A stretch of DNA of 64,000 nucleotides from Marinirhabdus sp963799365. GTDB taxonomy: Bacteria; Bacteroidota; Bacteroidia; Flavobacteriales; Flavobacteriaceae. The stretch covers positions 248,001 to 312,000 of the forward strand of contig CAWCWV010000008.1 of assembly GCA_963799365.1 (NCBI GenBank), in the 5' to 3' direction. Of the stretch, positions 50,350 through 58,691 are shown piece by piece. A program made the position numbers and the translations under genes. How positions within the stretch are numbered: position 1 is the first letter of the stretch; every line of letters starts with the position of its first letter. The notes beneath the pieces are model-generated. The model saw nothing but the letters and a program-made list of their open reading frames with translations. It was not told where the DNA came from and searched no databases.

Positions 50350-51261
50350 TTATAGTTTTGCAGCACCTTCAGCGAGGTTTTGTAATGCGACGGTAATTTG
50401 TTGTAGCACCTGGTCTGCACCAGAAATAGTATGTCTGAGTTTTAAAAATGCAGGGTCATTATAGGAAACCATCACCTTTCCTTCGCTATTTTCCCAAACC
50501 AACATTTTTTGTGGTAAATCCAATGCTGTAGTCTGTGAACTTTGCATTAATGGGGTTCCCAAAGTAGGATTTCCAAATATGATAATTCTGGCAGGAAGTA
50601 ACTCCAACCCTACAGAATTTGCATTTACCTGGTGGTCTAGTTGTGTGATGATGGTTAGGTTATCATTATTTTCTATGCTAGACCTAAGTTTATTATAGGT
50701 ATTCGCAAAATCGTTTTGGCTTTCTAGGGTAACCACTCCTTCGTTGAGTGCTATAGCAGTAGCAGGTCTTTGTACTATGGTGCCATTTGTTGATAGTATA
50801 GCAAAATTACTAAGTGCATTGCCTATTTGACCTAGACTTTCGGCGTCTGCAACTCCGTGGCGTGCTGCTAGGTATTCCGTTCCGTTGTAACTCACTAAAA
50901 CCGACCCCGCTTCATCTTCATACACTAACATTTTTTGAGGTAAATCCAATCCGGCCTGCTGGTTCAATTGCATAACTGGAGTTCCAAGGCTGGGATTTCC
51001 AAAAAGTACCAAACGTGTATTTCTAAGTTCTAATCCCGCAGTTTGGGCATTTGTTTTGTGATCTACTTCGGCCACAATCGTAATATTTTCGTTTGCCTCT
51101 AAAGTGCTTATTAGTGTATTATAAGTTTCAGTAAACGAATTTGTACTCGCAGCAAAAGATACCCCAGGAGTTGTAGGGATTGTAGCTTGCGTATCTGTCT
51201 GCTCATCATCTTTGCAGGAAAACAAAACTAACAGCAATGTTGTAAAAAAAATATATTTCAT
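50350..51261 (-). CDS. Lipoprotein with two DUF302 domains
   Basis: The 303-residue product has a lipoprotein signal (YIFFTTLLLVLFSC). Two copies of DUF302 are recognisable from FGNPSLGTPVMQLNQQAGLD with LPQKMLVYEDEAGSVLVSYN, and FGNPTLGTPLMQSSQTTALD with LPQKMLVWENSEGKVMVSYN. The two halves are clear internal duplicates. DUF302 domains form dimer-like alpha/beta folds with unknown ligand; a tandem copy could make a pseudo-dimer. The 257 bp on its 3' side (50093-50349) hold no feature I can name. Confidence 0.88.
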   Translation of the reverse strand: MKYIFFTTLLLVLFSCKDDEQTDTQATIPTTPGVSFAASTNSFTETYNTLISTLEANENITIVAEVDHKTNAQTAGLELRNTRLVLFGNPSLGTPVMQLNQQAGLDLPQKMLVYEDEAGSVLVSYNGTEYLAARHGVADAESLGQIGNALSNFAILSTNGTIVQRPATAIALNEGVVTLESQNDFANTYNKLRSSIENNDNLTIITQLDHQVNANSVGLELLPARIIIFGNPTLGTPLMQSSQTTALDLPQKMLVWENSEGKVMVSYNDPAFLKLRHTISGADQVLQQITVALQNLAEGAAKL

Positions 51262-51384
51262 GAGATTTTATTTCAGTCTTACCTTAAAGATACCATTTGC
51301 TAATAAGTAGCTGAAATATATTGGCATGTGTTAACATATACTTGCTAAACCCTTGTTAAGAAAGATATGCAGCCTCTTTTACTT

Positions 51385-52035
51385 TTAAATGATATTGTGA
51401 TTTTTAGCCTTTTGTACCGCTTCAATTTTACTGTGTACTTGCAGTTTTTTATAGATATTTTCTATGTGTTTACGTACAGTACTTGGCGAGAGAAATAAAT
51501 TTTCGGCAATGGCCGTGTAGCTTAATCCTTTGCTTAGTTGTTCCAAAACCTCAACTTCACGTTTGGAAAGTGATATTTCTTCGTGATCCCTTGGATTTTG
51601 AATATCTATAGGATTTCTAAGAAGTTTTAATGTTTTTAACGCAATAGAGGGATTCATAGCAGCACCACCATTTAGCGTTTCCTGAATTCCAGCGTACAAA
51701 TCTTTAGGATTTATTTCTTTCAGCAAATAGCCATCTGCTCCTGCTTTTATAGCATTGAAAATATTCTCGTCATTATCGAATGCCGTAAGCATAATAATTT
51801 TAAGTTGAGGGTACTTCTGCTTTACTATTTGGGTTGTTTCAATACCATTCAGGACAGGCATTTCAATATCCATCAATATAACATCAAGGTGGTGGCTTTC
51901 TTCTAATCTTGATAATAACTCACTCCCATTGGCAGCTGTATGTTTTATAGTAATATCATCAAAAAAGGAAAGCTTCTCTTTTATAGCGTGGATTAAAAAA
52001 GTATTGTCGTCTACAATGGCTACACGTACGTTCAT
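51385..52035 (-). CDS. NarL/LuxR-type response regulator
   Basis: The 216-residue protein has a receiver domain with acidic pocket VAIVDDNTFL, phospho-acceptor in VILMDIEMPVLNG and the Lys in DGYLLKEINP. A C-terminal LuxR helix-turn-helix follows (LSKREVEVLEQLSKGLSYTA, IAENLFLSPSTVRKHIENIY). It is the cognate regulator of the sensor kinase at 52456-54432. Its own promoter region carries the shared palindrome at 52087-52108, suggesting autoregulation. Confidence 0.95.
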   Translation of the reverse strand: MNVRVAIVDDNTFLIHAIKEKLSFFDDITIKHTAANGSELLSRLEESHHLDVILMDIEMPVLNGIETTQIVKQKYPQLKIIMLTAFDNDENIFNAIKAGADGYLLKEINPKDLYAGIQETLNGGAAMNPSIALKTLKLLRNPIDIQNPRDHEEISLSKREVEVLEQLSKGLSYTAIAENLFLSPSTVRKHIENIYKKLQVHSKIEAVQKAKNHNII

Positions 52036-52058
52036 AATTGGCTGGTTGATTAATTGAC

Positions 52059-52108
52059 TAAAGTTAACTAAAATAGCCTTACATACTTATAAGACAAATG
52101 ACGTATTA
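52059..52108 (-). promoter_or_regulatory. Regulated promoter of the response-regulator gene
   Basis: The imperfect palindrome TTATAAGAC-AAAT-GACGTATTA (52087-52108) has its centre exactly 35 bp from the centre of the -7-like box TAACTTTA (52059-52066, - strand), 24 bp before the ATG. Confidence 0.65.
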
Positions 52109-52304
52109 TTTTTTATAAACCATAACAACAATCTATGGTCAGCTAAGATCTATATCTTGCTGCACATGTAAGGCATCTGTAAGGTTCTGCTGTGTAAAAT
52201 TATAGCTGTTCAAAAAAGAAGTTCTCTTGCTGATTTGCATTTTATTTTTTGTGATAGCTTCAGTATATATCTTTACCGTTTGAAGGTGTAATTGTTTTTC
52301 TTTT

Positions 52305-52388
52305 TTATCTGAGAATATAGAAAAATAAAACACTTAAAAAACACAACAAAAATATAACACACAGTAAGGTTATTTGAAGTACGGTCAT
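52305..52388 (-). CDS. Putative 27-residue membrane peptide between regulator and kinase
   Basis: From ATG 52388 the - strand encodes MTVLQITLLCVIFLLCFLSV followed by LFFYILR and a stop: a single hydrophobic helix. It has its own box TAAATTTA and the shared palindrome upstream, like the kinase and regulator genes, which is the main reason to believe it. One frame over, translation would continue for about 57 residues (SDKKEKQLHLQTVKIYTEAI onwards, to 52139), so a longer protein by frameshift or sequencing error is possible. Function unknown; it could act on the sensor kinase. Confidence 0.45.
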   Translation of the reverse strand: MTVLQITLLCVIFLLCFLSVLFFYILR

Positions 52389-52405
52389 GATAAACTAATA
52401 GACCG

Positions 52406-52455
52406 TAAATTTACTAAGTTAGAACCATACAGCATATAGGGCAGTTGCCGTAGTT
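52406..52455 (-). promoter_or_regulatory. Regulated promoter of the small peptide gene
   Basis: Palindrome ATATAGGGC-AGTT-GCCGTAGTT (52434-52455), just after the kinase stop codon. The box TAAATTTA (52406-52413) is again 35 bp centre to centre. Confidence 0.55.
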
Positions 52456-54432
52456 TTAGAAAATAACAGCAACTGTGGTTCCTTTTCCTTCTTCTGAAAC
52501 AATGGTCACTATCCCTTCCATATCCCTCGTTCGTTTTTTAATATTGGCTAATCCATTACCCGCTTTTATGGATGCCGGCTTGAAACCAACACCATCATCC
52601 TGAATTTTAATTTTCAGGTGTTGCGCCTTAAAGTTTGAACTTTCTTCAGGAGGTGTTTCGCTAGTCTTTTCAATATGTACTGAAATATTCTTTGCCTTTG
52701 CATACTTAAGTGAATTGTTTACAGCTTCCTGAATGATCCTATACATATTCATTCCCTGAACCGAAGAAAATACTTTTTCTGAAACGCCTTCTCCCACGTT
52801 AAATGCAAACGAAACCCCTTGAGTTGCTTTGCCTGCTTTTTCTATTAAATTAGCAATACGAACCTGAAGGTCTTCAGCTTTGATCTTGCTTTTGTTCATG
52901 GCCCAAATCGTGTCACGCAGTTCATAAATAGTTTGGGTAGTGAACTCACTTATATTACCTAGTTTCTGTGTTACTTTTTCGTTACTTCCTTCCAAGGCAT
53001 ATTTTAAATTATCTATGGAAGAAGTTACAAACGTAAGCTGCGAGCCAATGTTATCGTGTAGATCTCTTGAAATACGCAAGCGTTGTTCTTGTAGTTTGTT
53101 CTGCGTTTCAATTTTTGAAAGGGCGGTTTGCAACTCTGCCTCTTTTTTAAGTTGTCGATTCTTCAGTTTTTGTTGTTTGTTGAAAAGATATCCCACTACC
53201 CCAAGCAGTAATGCCAACCCAAAACCTCCATAAATCAATGTATTCTTTCTACGAACTTCAAGATCCTTTTCGGCTAATTGGGCGCGCTGTTGTAAGATCT
53301 GATTTTCCTTTTTCTGAGTTTCATATTTTTCTTCTAACTCATTGGTAAACTTTAGCACCTGCTCTCCGTAGACTTCGTCCTGAATTTTTGTGTACGCATT
53401 TGTATAGTAACGCACACTATCAAAACTTTTCAAACTGGAAAGCGCTATTATATTTTGAAGATACAATGTTGCTAATTTTTCTTTTATGTCTTCTTTAAGA
53501 TAGTATGGTTTTATTTCCATTAAAAGCTTTCTAGCTGCCACAAACTCTCCCGTAGCGTTATGCAGTCCAGCCAAGGTTAATTGAGAGCTCGCAATATCTG
53601 CTATTAAATTTGCCTCTTTTCGAAACTGTAGTGATAATGCGAGGGCTTCTTTTGCCTCCTTTACTTTGTCCTGAGTTAGGTAGATTTCACTTAAATTGTT
53701 GTAGGCAGACCCTAATGTTTCAATATTATTGATGCTCTTTGCTATGGTGATACTCTCTAATAATGTGGCTTGGGCTAATACTGTATCTCTTTGTATAAGC
53801 TGTATGCTAGCCTTGTTAACTAAGGCGTTGGAAAGTAGTTTTAACTCACCATTTTTTCTGAAGAATACAATATTCTTTTCGAAATAGTTCATGGCTTCCT
53901 TATAGTTTTTCTGATTAAAATGAAGTGCTCCAATGTTACTTTGTGCAGAATTTGCCAGAACATCATTGCCTGAACCCTCATAGTACTCAAGTGCTTTCAA
54001 ATAATAAACCATAGCACTATCCAATTGAGTTTTCCTGTGAAAGGCAGTACCCATTTTGTAATGCAAAGAAGCTATGCCCTTATCATCTTTAAGTGCTTTT
54101 CTTATGTGTAAGGCTTCCTTGTATTTTTTTAAGGTGGCATCGAATTCACCTTTTGTATATTTTACTACAGCAAAGTCGCTTAACGCTTGAGCAAGGGCGG
54201 CAGAATCTCCCAATTTTTTTGCTAACTCCAATGACTGAACTCCATATACTTCTGCCGAGTCTGCATTCACCATGGAATAATACCAAGTGAGATCTGCCAA
54301 AACTTTAGCACGTCTGGTTTTGTCTGGTTTTTTGGCAAGTTCAATCTTAAGACTATCAATTAATTTTACTGGGTTTTGTGCGCCAACAAGCCATGGGTAA
54401 CACATACAAACGAGCAGAAGTATGATTTTCAT
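52456..54432 (-). CDS. TPR-containing sensor histidine kinase (HisKA_3/NarX type)
   Basis: The 658-residue protein has a signal peptide (MKIILLLVCMCYPWLVGAQ). A periplasmic TPR array covers residues about 30-370 (ALQALSDFAVVKYTKGEFDA-like units, then KGIASLHYKMGTAFHRKTQL). One transmembrane helix (TLIYGGFGLALLLGVVGYLF) leads to a coiled coil. The HisKA_3 box LRISRDLHDNIGSQLTFVTS has the phospho-His, and the ATPase is marked by IIQEAVNNSLKYAKA and DDGVGF. It phosphorylates the regulator at 51385. TPRs suggest that it senses a protein or peptide. Confidence 0.94.
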   Translation of the reverse strand: MKIILLLVCMCYPWLVGAQNPVKLIDSLKIELAKKPDKTRRAKVLADLTWYYSMVNADSAEVYGVQSLELAKKLGDSAALAQALSDFAVVKYTKGEFDATLKKYKEALHIRKALKDDKGIASLHYKMGTAFHRKTQLDSAMVYYLKALEYYEGSGNDVLANSAQSNIGALHFNQKNYKEAMNYFEKNIVFFRKNGELKLLSNALVNKASIQLIQRDTVLAQATLLESITIAKSINNIETLGSAYNNLSEIYLTQDKVKEAKEALALSLQFRKEANLIADIASSQLTLAGLHNATGEFVAARKLLMEIKPYYLKEDIKEKLATLYLQNIIALSSLKSFDSVRYYTNAYTKIQDEVYGEQVLKFTNELEEKYETQKKENQILQQRAQLAEKDLEVRRKNTLIYGGFGLALLLGVVGYLFNKQQKLKNRQLKKEAELQTALSKIETQNKLQEQRLRISRDLHDNIGSQLTFVTSSIDNLKYALEGSNEKVTQKLGNISEFTTQTIYELRDTIWAMNKSKIKAEDLQVRIANLIEKAGKATQGVSFAFNVGEGVSEKVFSSVQGMNMYRIIQEAVNNSLKYAKAKNISVHIEKTSETPPEESSNFKAQHLKIKIQDDGVGFKPASIKAGNGLANIKKRTRDMEGIVTIVSEEGKGTTVAVIF

Positions 54433-54456
54433 GAACTATTGGTTTTTACGGTATTC

Positions 54457-54506
54457 CAAATCTAGGATACGTACACTACAATAAAAATACGGCAGTCGCC
54501 GTATTT
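54457..54506 (-). promoter_or_regulatory. Regulated promoter of the sensor kinase gene
   Basis: Perfect 8-bp-arm palindrome AATACGGC-AGTC-GCCGTATT within 54485-54506. The perfect -7 box TAGATTTG (54457-54464, - strand) is 35 bp centre to centre and 24 bp before the ATG. Best copy of the shared motif. Confidence 0.7.
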
Positions 54507-54562
54507 AGTAAAAACTCCTAAAAAGGTATCAATTCATAGAGTGTTTTAATTAAAAAGAAGTC

Positions 54563-54814
54563 TCACCTGGATAAGAAGATGAATAAAAAAATAATGCTAA
54601 CAAGCACTGAAGTCCATAATAAGATGGTATTCAGGATACTGAATTTATTGCCTGGGGCTGCACTTCTTGCTTTTGAAGTCAAAATTAACCCCAAAAAAAA
54701 CGCTGGAAGTGCCGTAAAGAGGTTCAAATAATACACCCAAAACCATCCAGTGGACATTGAAATAATTGCACAAATCAATGCCAGCATATTGTATACAAGT
54801 GCCTTATTTTTCAT
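54563..54814 (-). CDS. Small membrane protein
   Basis: The 83-residue product has two to three hydrophobic helices (VYNMLALICAIISMSTGWFW, YLNLFTALPAFFLGLIL, LLWTSVLVSIIFLFIFL). It resembles DUF4190-like small membrane proteins but is too short for a firm match. It lies 27 bp downstream of the DUF6498 gene and is probably in its operon. It lacks the shared palindrome. Confidence 0.6.
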   Translation of the reverse strand: MKNKALVYNMLALICAIISMSTGWFWVYYLNLFTALPAFFLGLILTSKARSAAPGNKFSILNTILLWTSVLVSIIFLFIFLSR

Positions 54815-54841
54815 AAAATCTCGTTCTTATAGACTGAAATA

Positions 54842-55570
54842 TTATTCTGAAAGTTTTTCTAATTGTTCCTGTACTTCCTTAGGATCTTGACCCTCTTTTG
54901 CCAGTTTTACAGCAAGCTTTTGAAGGAAACTTGAATCTTTTCTAATTGCTGTTATGATGAGATCCAAGAATAATCTGAATACTAACAAAAGAACAGCAGC
55001 AACAAGACCAGCGTGTAAAAAAACGATGAAAAATCCTGAGAATATCACCACGAACTGCTGGATAAAAATACGTACATAAGGGCTAAAGAATATTTCGGAT
55101 GGAGCATAGTCTTTGTATTTAAAAGTAACCCAAAAATTAGCATAAAAATACCCAAGGTTAGTAATTAGTAAAGACCCTAACATGAGTAACATCCCATCAG
55201 ATTCTAATACTACTCCAATATTATGAAACAACTCGAAACCATTTTTAATGCCTTCGATACTTCCTTCAAAAAAAGAAAAAGCAAAAATTAATTGTATGCC
55301 CACAAACATTCCATAATGGAAAATAAAAAATAAAATCATTCCATATCCACTAAAATTATTAGGATCTGGTTTATCTTTTTTACCATGTTTTATCACTAAA
55401 AAAAGTTTCATCACATGAACTATTCCAATGATAATAGTTTCAAAAAAATACCCAAAAACAACCGTTTCGGGGGTTATAACTCCAACGAGTAATAGCAATA
55501 TTAAAAATACAGCTTGCGCCCAAAGCATTGCTGTAATAGTAGTAAATGAAAGTAGTTGTTTTAATAACAT
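54842..55570 (-). CDS. DUF6498-family integral membrane protein
   Basis: The 242-residue protein has about six helices. The N-terminal part (VVFGYFFETIIIGIVHVMKL) and FIFHYGMFVGIQLIFAFSFF fit DUF6498, a membrane family with conserved Glu and His inside helices. The C-terminal end is charged (KEGQDPKEVQEQLEKLSE). Function unknown. It precedes the small membrane gene at 54563. Confidence 0.75.
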   Translation of the reverse strand: MLLKQLLSFTTITAMLWAQAVFLILLLLVGVITPETVVFGYFFETIIIGIVHVMKLFLVIKHGKKDKPDPNNFSGYGMILFFIFHYGMFVGIQLIFAFSFFEGSIEGIKNGFELFHNIGVVLESDGMLLMLGSLLITNLGYFYANFWVTFKYKDYAPSEIFFSPYVRIFIQQFVVIFSGFFIVFLHAGLVAAVLLLVFRLFLDLIITAIRKDSSFLQKLAVKLAKEGQDPKEVQEQLEKLSE

Positions 55571-55589
55571 AACATATATTTATAAAAAC

Positions 55590-55613
55590 ACCCCATACTG
55601 CTATGGGGTGTCT
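55590..55613 (-). terminator. Rho-independent terminator after the beta-propeller gene
   Basis: Perfect inverted repeat ACACCCCATA / TATGGGGTGT with a 4-nt loop and a T-run on the - strand. It separates the propeller gene from the DUF6498 gene. Confidence 0.8.
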
Positions 55614-55666
55614 TACTGAAAACAGCACTCCTCAACGCTATTCTCGAAACATAACCTGGTTAGTAG

Positions 55667-57529
55667 TTATTTTTTAAGATCGTATGCGAAGATGGTATTG
55701 TTATCTGCTTTGTAGTATAAAATACCTCCTCGATCGTCTACCTGGTATTCTGGTTTCTTATCCTTTAATACAATTTCCTTTTCTTTTGCGCCTGTGTCTT
55801 TATTAATTTTTACAAGCCCTACCCCGTCCTCTAATTTTGTTAATACAAATTGTGCATTTGCCGTTGCTGCCGTTGCTTTAAAGCGTTTTAACATTTCTGA
55901 AACTGAAGCTCCAGTGGCCATCGCTAGGCCTCCTGCTAAATCTGCATCTCTGTCTGCCTGAGCGTCGTATTTTGCAATTCGGTTTCTTATAGAAGAGTTT
56001 GCTGCCGCCATACTTCCGGCTGCTGAAGCTACTGCCGCAACTCCTGCCAAGATGGCTCCAAAAGCACTTTTACCAGGAGCTCTGTAGTATTCTTGCCAGG
56101 TTGGTTTTCCTTCCCAATCCAACATGGCAAGGTTTTGGTCGCTGGTTAACAAAATCCCACCATTACGAACATCCACCATTGTGGGAGCTTCTTTACCGTC
56201 AAATTTGGTTTTAGCGAACTCACTCACATTTCCAGAAGTAGCATCTACAGCATATAATTGCTCATCTGCGCTAATTAAATAGCGGTTATTTTTGCTATCA
56301 AAAGTAGATGAGATGGCATCGGCTCTTTTATATTTGAGTGGTTTGTCCCAAACTTCTACACCTGTGCTCATATTCACAATGTTGGCATCTTCAGAAGTAA
56401 TATAAATTAAGCCTTGATCTGTTTCTGCCATTGTCAAGATGTTTTCACCTGTTTTTAATGGTTTTTTAAACAAGGTGTTCCCATCATAAGAGACTTTATT
56501 AATTCCACCTTCATAAATCCCGAAGAGAATACCATCCTCCATAATATAAAAATGCTGCACATATCCTTTGGTTTTAGGAGCTTTTTCCCAAAGGTCTTCA
56601 CCGTTAGTGGAACTCAACATAGCTATTTTAGATTCGGAGGCTCCGGCAAAAACACTTTTATCCTCGTTATACGTATTACTCACCACGGCTAACCCTTGCG
56701 GTAAAATTTCAAAATTGGTCACGATTCCTTTTACTTTAGCTTCATCCTTCCAGAGCTCCTGCCCATTGGTTCCAACTTTGTATATTCTGGTATTCGATTT
56801 GCTATCGTTGGTTTCAAAAGCATAGATGTCTGTTTCAGCTTCATTGGCTACCATCCATTGCATTCCTTTCATTTTGTTATCCCACAAGGTTTCCCCGGTT
56901 TGTGCCTTTTTGGCTACTAGACCTTGTGCTGTTGGTACGATCAGGTAGTCTTTCAGTAATAAAGGTCTTCCGGTTACGCTATAATCCTTGGCAATACCTA
57001 CACGTCCAGGTTCATCCAGATTAAAACGGTAGTCTTCTTTCCCAGTATTTAAATCGTATACAGCTACTTGCGCCGCATACTGCTCTTTTGAGGTACGCTG
57101 TCCTGCCACAACCAGTTTATTCTGGGGCATATATACCTCTACCACGTTTGCTATTTTCCAACCATTGTCTTCGGTACTAAATAGCTTTTTACCGCTTATA
57201 TAATCGATTACTGCTTTTTTAGCAGAAAGATTAGCAAAGCCACCCTGAGAAACTATAACGTAGGGTGCGAATGGTACATAGGTAAGTTCCTCTGGCTTTA
57301 CCCTTCCATAGTCGGTAAAATTAAAAAGTAGGTCGTTGCTACCTGGTTTAATCCCCACTAAACCATCATTGGTAGCAACTACCATTGTTCCTCCTTGCGT
57401 TAAGGTCATTTCATTAATTTTTGCGCCAGTATCATATCTATAATCTGGGACTTCGGCCTTCTGGGCCATGGCTACACTTCCTATAAAAAGGACATATAGC
57501 AGTGTATTGATTGTTGTTGAAAATTTCAT
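55667..57529 (-). CDS. Secreted PQQ-like beta-propeller protein
   Basis: The 620-residue product has a signal peptide (TLLYVLFIGSVAMAQ). Repeated blade motifs of the PQQ-like/quinoprotein fold are visible: LVAKKAQTGETLWDNKMKGM, YKVGTNGQELWKDEAKVKGI, SSTNGEDLWEKAPKTKGYVQ, VNMSTGVEVWDKPLKY and AVDATSGNVSEFAKT. No dehydrogenase residues are apparent, so a binding or scaffold role is more likely. Near residue 500 a glycine/alanine-rich stretch (GAILAGVAAVASAAGSMAAA) interrupts the propeller. Its promoter carries the shared palindrome. Confidence 0.85.
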   Translation of the reverse strand: MKFSTTINTLLYVLFIGSVAMAQKAEVPDYRYDTGAKINEMTLTQGGTMVVATNDGLVGIKPGSNDLLFNFTDYGRVKPEELTYVPFAPYVIVSQGGFANLSAKKAVIDYISGKKLFSTEDNGWKIANVVEVYMPQNKLVVAGQRTSKEQYAAQVAVYDLNTGKEDYRFNLDEPGRVGIAKDYSVTGRPLLLKDYLIVPTAQGLVAKKAQTGETLWDNKMKGMQWMVANEAETDIYAFETNDSKSNTRIYKVGTNGQELWKDEAKVKGIVTNFEILPQGLAVVSNTYNEDKSVFAGASESKIAMLSSTNGEDLWEKAPKTKGYVQHFYIMEDGILFGIYEGGINKVSYDGNTLFKKPLKTGENILTMAETDQGLIYITSEDANIVNMSTGVEVWDKPLKYKRADAISSTFDSKNNRYLISADEQLYAVDATSGNVSEFAKTKFDGKEAPTMVDVRNGGILLTSDQNLAMLDWEGKPTWQEYYRAPGKSAFGAILAGVAAVASAAGSMAAANSSIRNRIAKYDAQADRDADLAGGLAMATGASVSEMLKRFKATAATANAQFVLTKLEDGVGLVKINKDTGAKEKEIVLKDKKPEYQVDDRGGILYYKADNNTIFAYDLKK

Positions 57530-57556
57530 ACTAAAAGGTTTTTACATGTTATAGTG

Positions 57557-57606
57557 TAAAGATGCTATTTGATTTAGGACAATTCAATAGGGCAATTGAC
57601 GTATTG
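57557..57606 (-). promoter_or_regulatory. Regulated promoter of the beta-propeller gene
   Basis: Palindrome CAATAGGGC-AATT-GACGTATTG (57585-57606). The box CATCTTTA (57557-57564, - strand) is 35 bp centre to centre. The rest of 57607-57740 is AT-rich and without recognised features. Confidence 0.65.
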
Positions 57607-57746
57607 TTAATAGTTGGTAGTTGGTAGTTTTTAGGACACAGCAAATGCTGCTGGTAGTATAAGGGCTGCTTCCGCTCGCTCTAAAGATTTTACTTGTTGG
57701 GATAGTGATAATAAATAGTTCCTGCGGGGGTTAGGGGGCAAAAAAA

Positions 57747-57781
57747 AACCAGCAGCAAAACAAACTTTTTCGCTACTGGTT
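57747..57781 (-). terminator. Terminator after the small lipoprotein gene
   Basis: Inverted repeat AACCAGCAGC / GCTACTGGTT with a run of eight T on the - strand. Confidence 0.7.
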
Positions 57782-57821
57782 CCACGTAAAAACCTCAACT
57801 CTGAGATTTTCTTTAATGCTT

Positions 57822-58334
57822 TTATTGATTGGTTACCGTGATATTAAAAGCACCATTGGTTACTTCTTTTACATCTGTGGCATCATCTAAATTTATGGCA
57901 GTAAATTCAAAAGTACCTTTTGCAGTATTCCCATCGAAACTGGAAACATTTACTTCACCATTTACAGTTTGCGCATCTCCTATGGTTGAATAAATTACAG
58001 CACTCATTGGGTTGTTGATATCAGTTAAAATCGTATAGGCACCAATATTCACAAAACTCAGGTCGTAGGTTCCTTCCCCATCAAATCCTTGGATAGTAAT
58101 TTGCAAATTTTCAGAATCTGCTGTACCTCCAGAAATTGTCAGCGCTTGTGCAGAACCACTTCCAGCAATTTGTGCAGTTATTCCAAAAGTTGCTGTATAA
58201 GAGGAACCACCTACGTTTGCAGTAAGGGTACCATCTCCTCCTTGAGGATCATCCCCACCGTCATCATCTTTTTTACACGATACTATTGCTAAGCTCATTA
58301 TAAGTACTAGCATTACATTTTTTAAAGTTTTCAT
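57822..58334 (-). CDS. Small secreted lipoprotein of the regulon
   Basis: The 170-residue product has a lipoprotein signal (LVLIMSLAIVSC). A low-complexity linker (KKDDDGGDDPQGGDG) precedes one beta-rich domain with TANVGGSSYTATFGITAQIA and DGNTAKGTFEFTAINLDDAT. This layout is common for flavobacterial surface lipoproteins; the KKDDD after the lipidated Cys fits a surface-export signal. Ligand unknown. The promoter carries the same palindrome as the sensor kinase gene. Confidence 0.75.
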   Translation of the reverse strand: MKTLKNVMLVLIMSLAIVSCKKDDDGGDDPQGGDGTLTANVGGSSYTATFGITAQIAGSGSAQALTISGGTADSENLQITIQGFDGEGTYDLSFVNIGAYTILTDINNPMSAVIYSTIGDAQTVNGEVNVSSFDGNTAKGTFEFTAINLDDATDVKEVTNGAFNITVTNQ

Positions 58335-58360
58335 AATTAAAGGTTTTTAAGTTTATGGTA

Positions 58361-58410
58361 CAAAGATGCTCGATAGCTATAGGGCAATCAATAGGGCAAT
58401 TGACGTATTG
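58361..58410 (-). promoter_or_regulatory. Regulated promoter of the small lipoprotein gene
   Basis: Palindrome CAATAGGGC-AATT-GACGTATTG (58389-58410), identical to that at 57585. The box CATCTTTG (58361-58368, - strand) is 35 bp centre to centre. Confidence 0.68.
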
Positions 58411-58422
58411 TTGAGGTACGGG

Positions 58423-58561
58423 GTACGAGTTAAAAAATAGAAAGTAGAAAAACGAAATCTGAAGGGGTGTTCAAACTTAGTACGTGCGTTGGCCCCTTTA
58501 GGGATTGAAGGTGTGTGGCGGGAAGTACGAGTTAAAAAATAGAAAGTAGAAAAACGAAATC
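58423..58561. repeat. Pair of 37-bp direct repeats
   Basis: Identical copies at 58423-58459 and 58525-58561 begin GTACGAGTTAAAAAATAG and end AACGAAATC. The second runs directly into the heptanucleotide array. Confidence 0.8.
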
Positions 58562-58562
58562 G

Positions 58563-58673
58563 TGAGTCTTGAGTCTTGAGTCTTGAGTCTTGAGTCTTGA
58601 GTCTTGAGTCTTGAGTCTTGAGTCTTGAGTCTTGAGTCTTGAGTCTTGAGTCTTGAGTCTTGAGTCTTGAGTC
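58563..58673. repeat. Heptanucleotide tandem repeat (TGAGTCT)n
   Basis: About 16 perfect copies of TGAGTCT without interruption, between the small lipoprotein promoter and the 3' end of the GSCFA gene. Perfect short units of this kind vary in copy number by slippage. No gene reads through it. Confidence 0.9.
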
Positions 58674-58691
58674 AAAAATTGTTTTTTTCTC

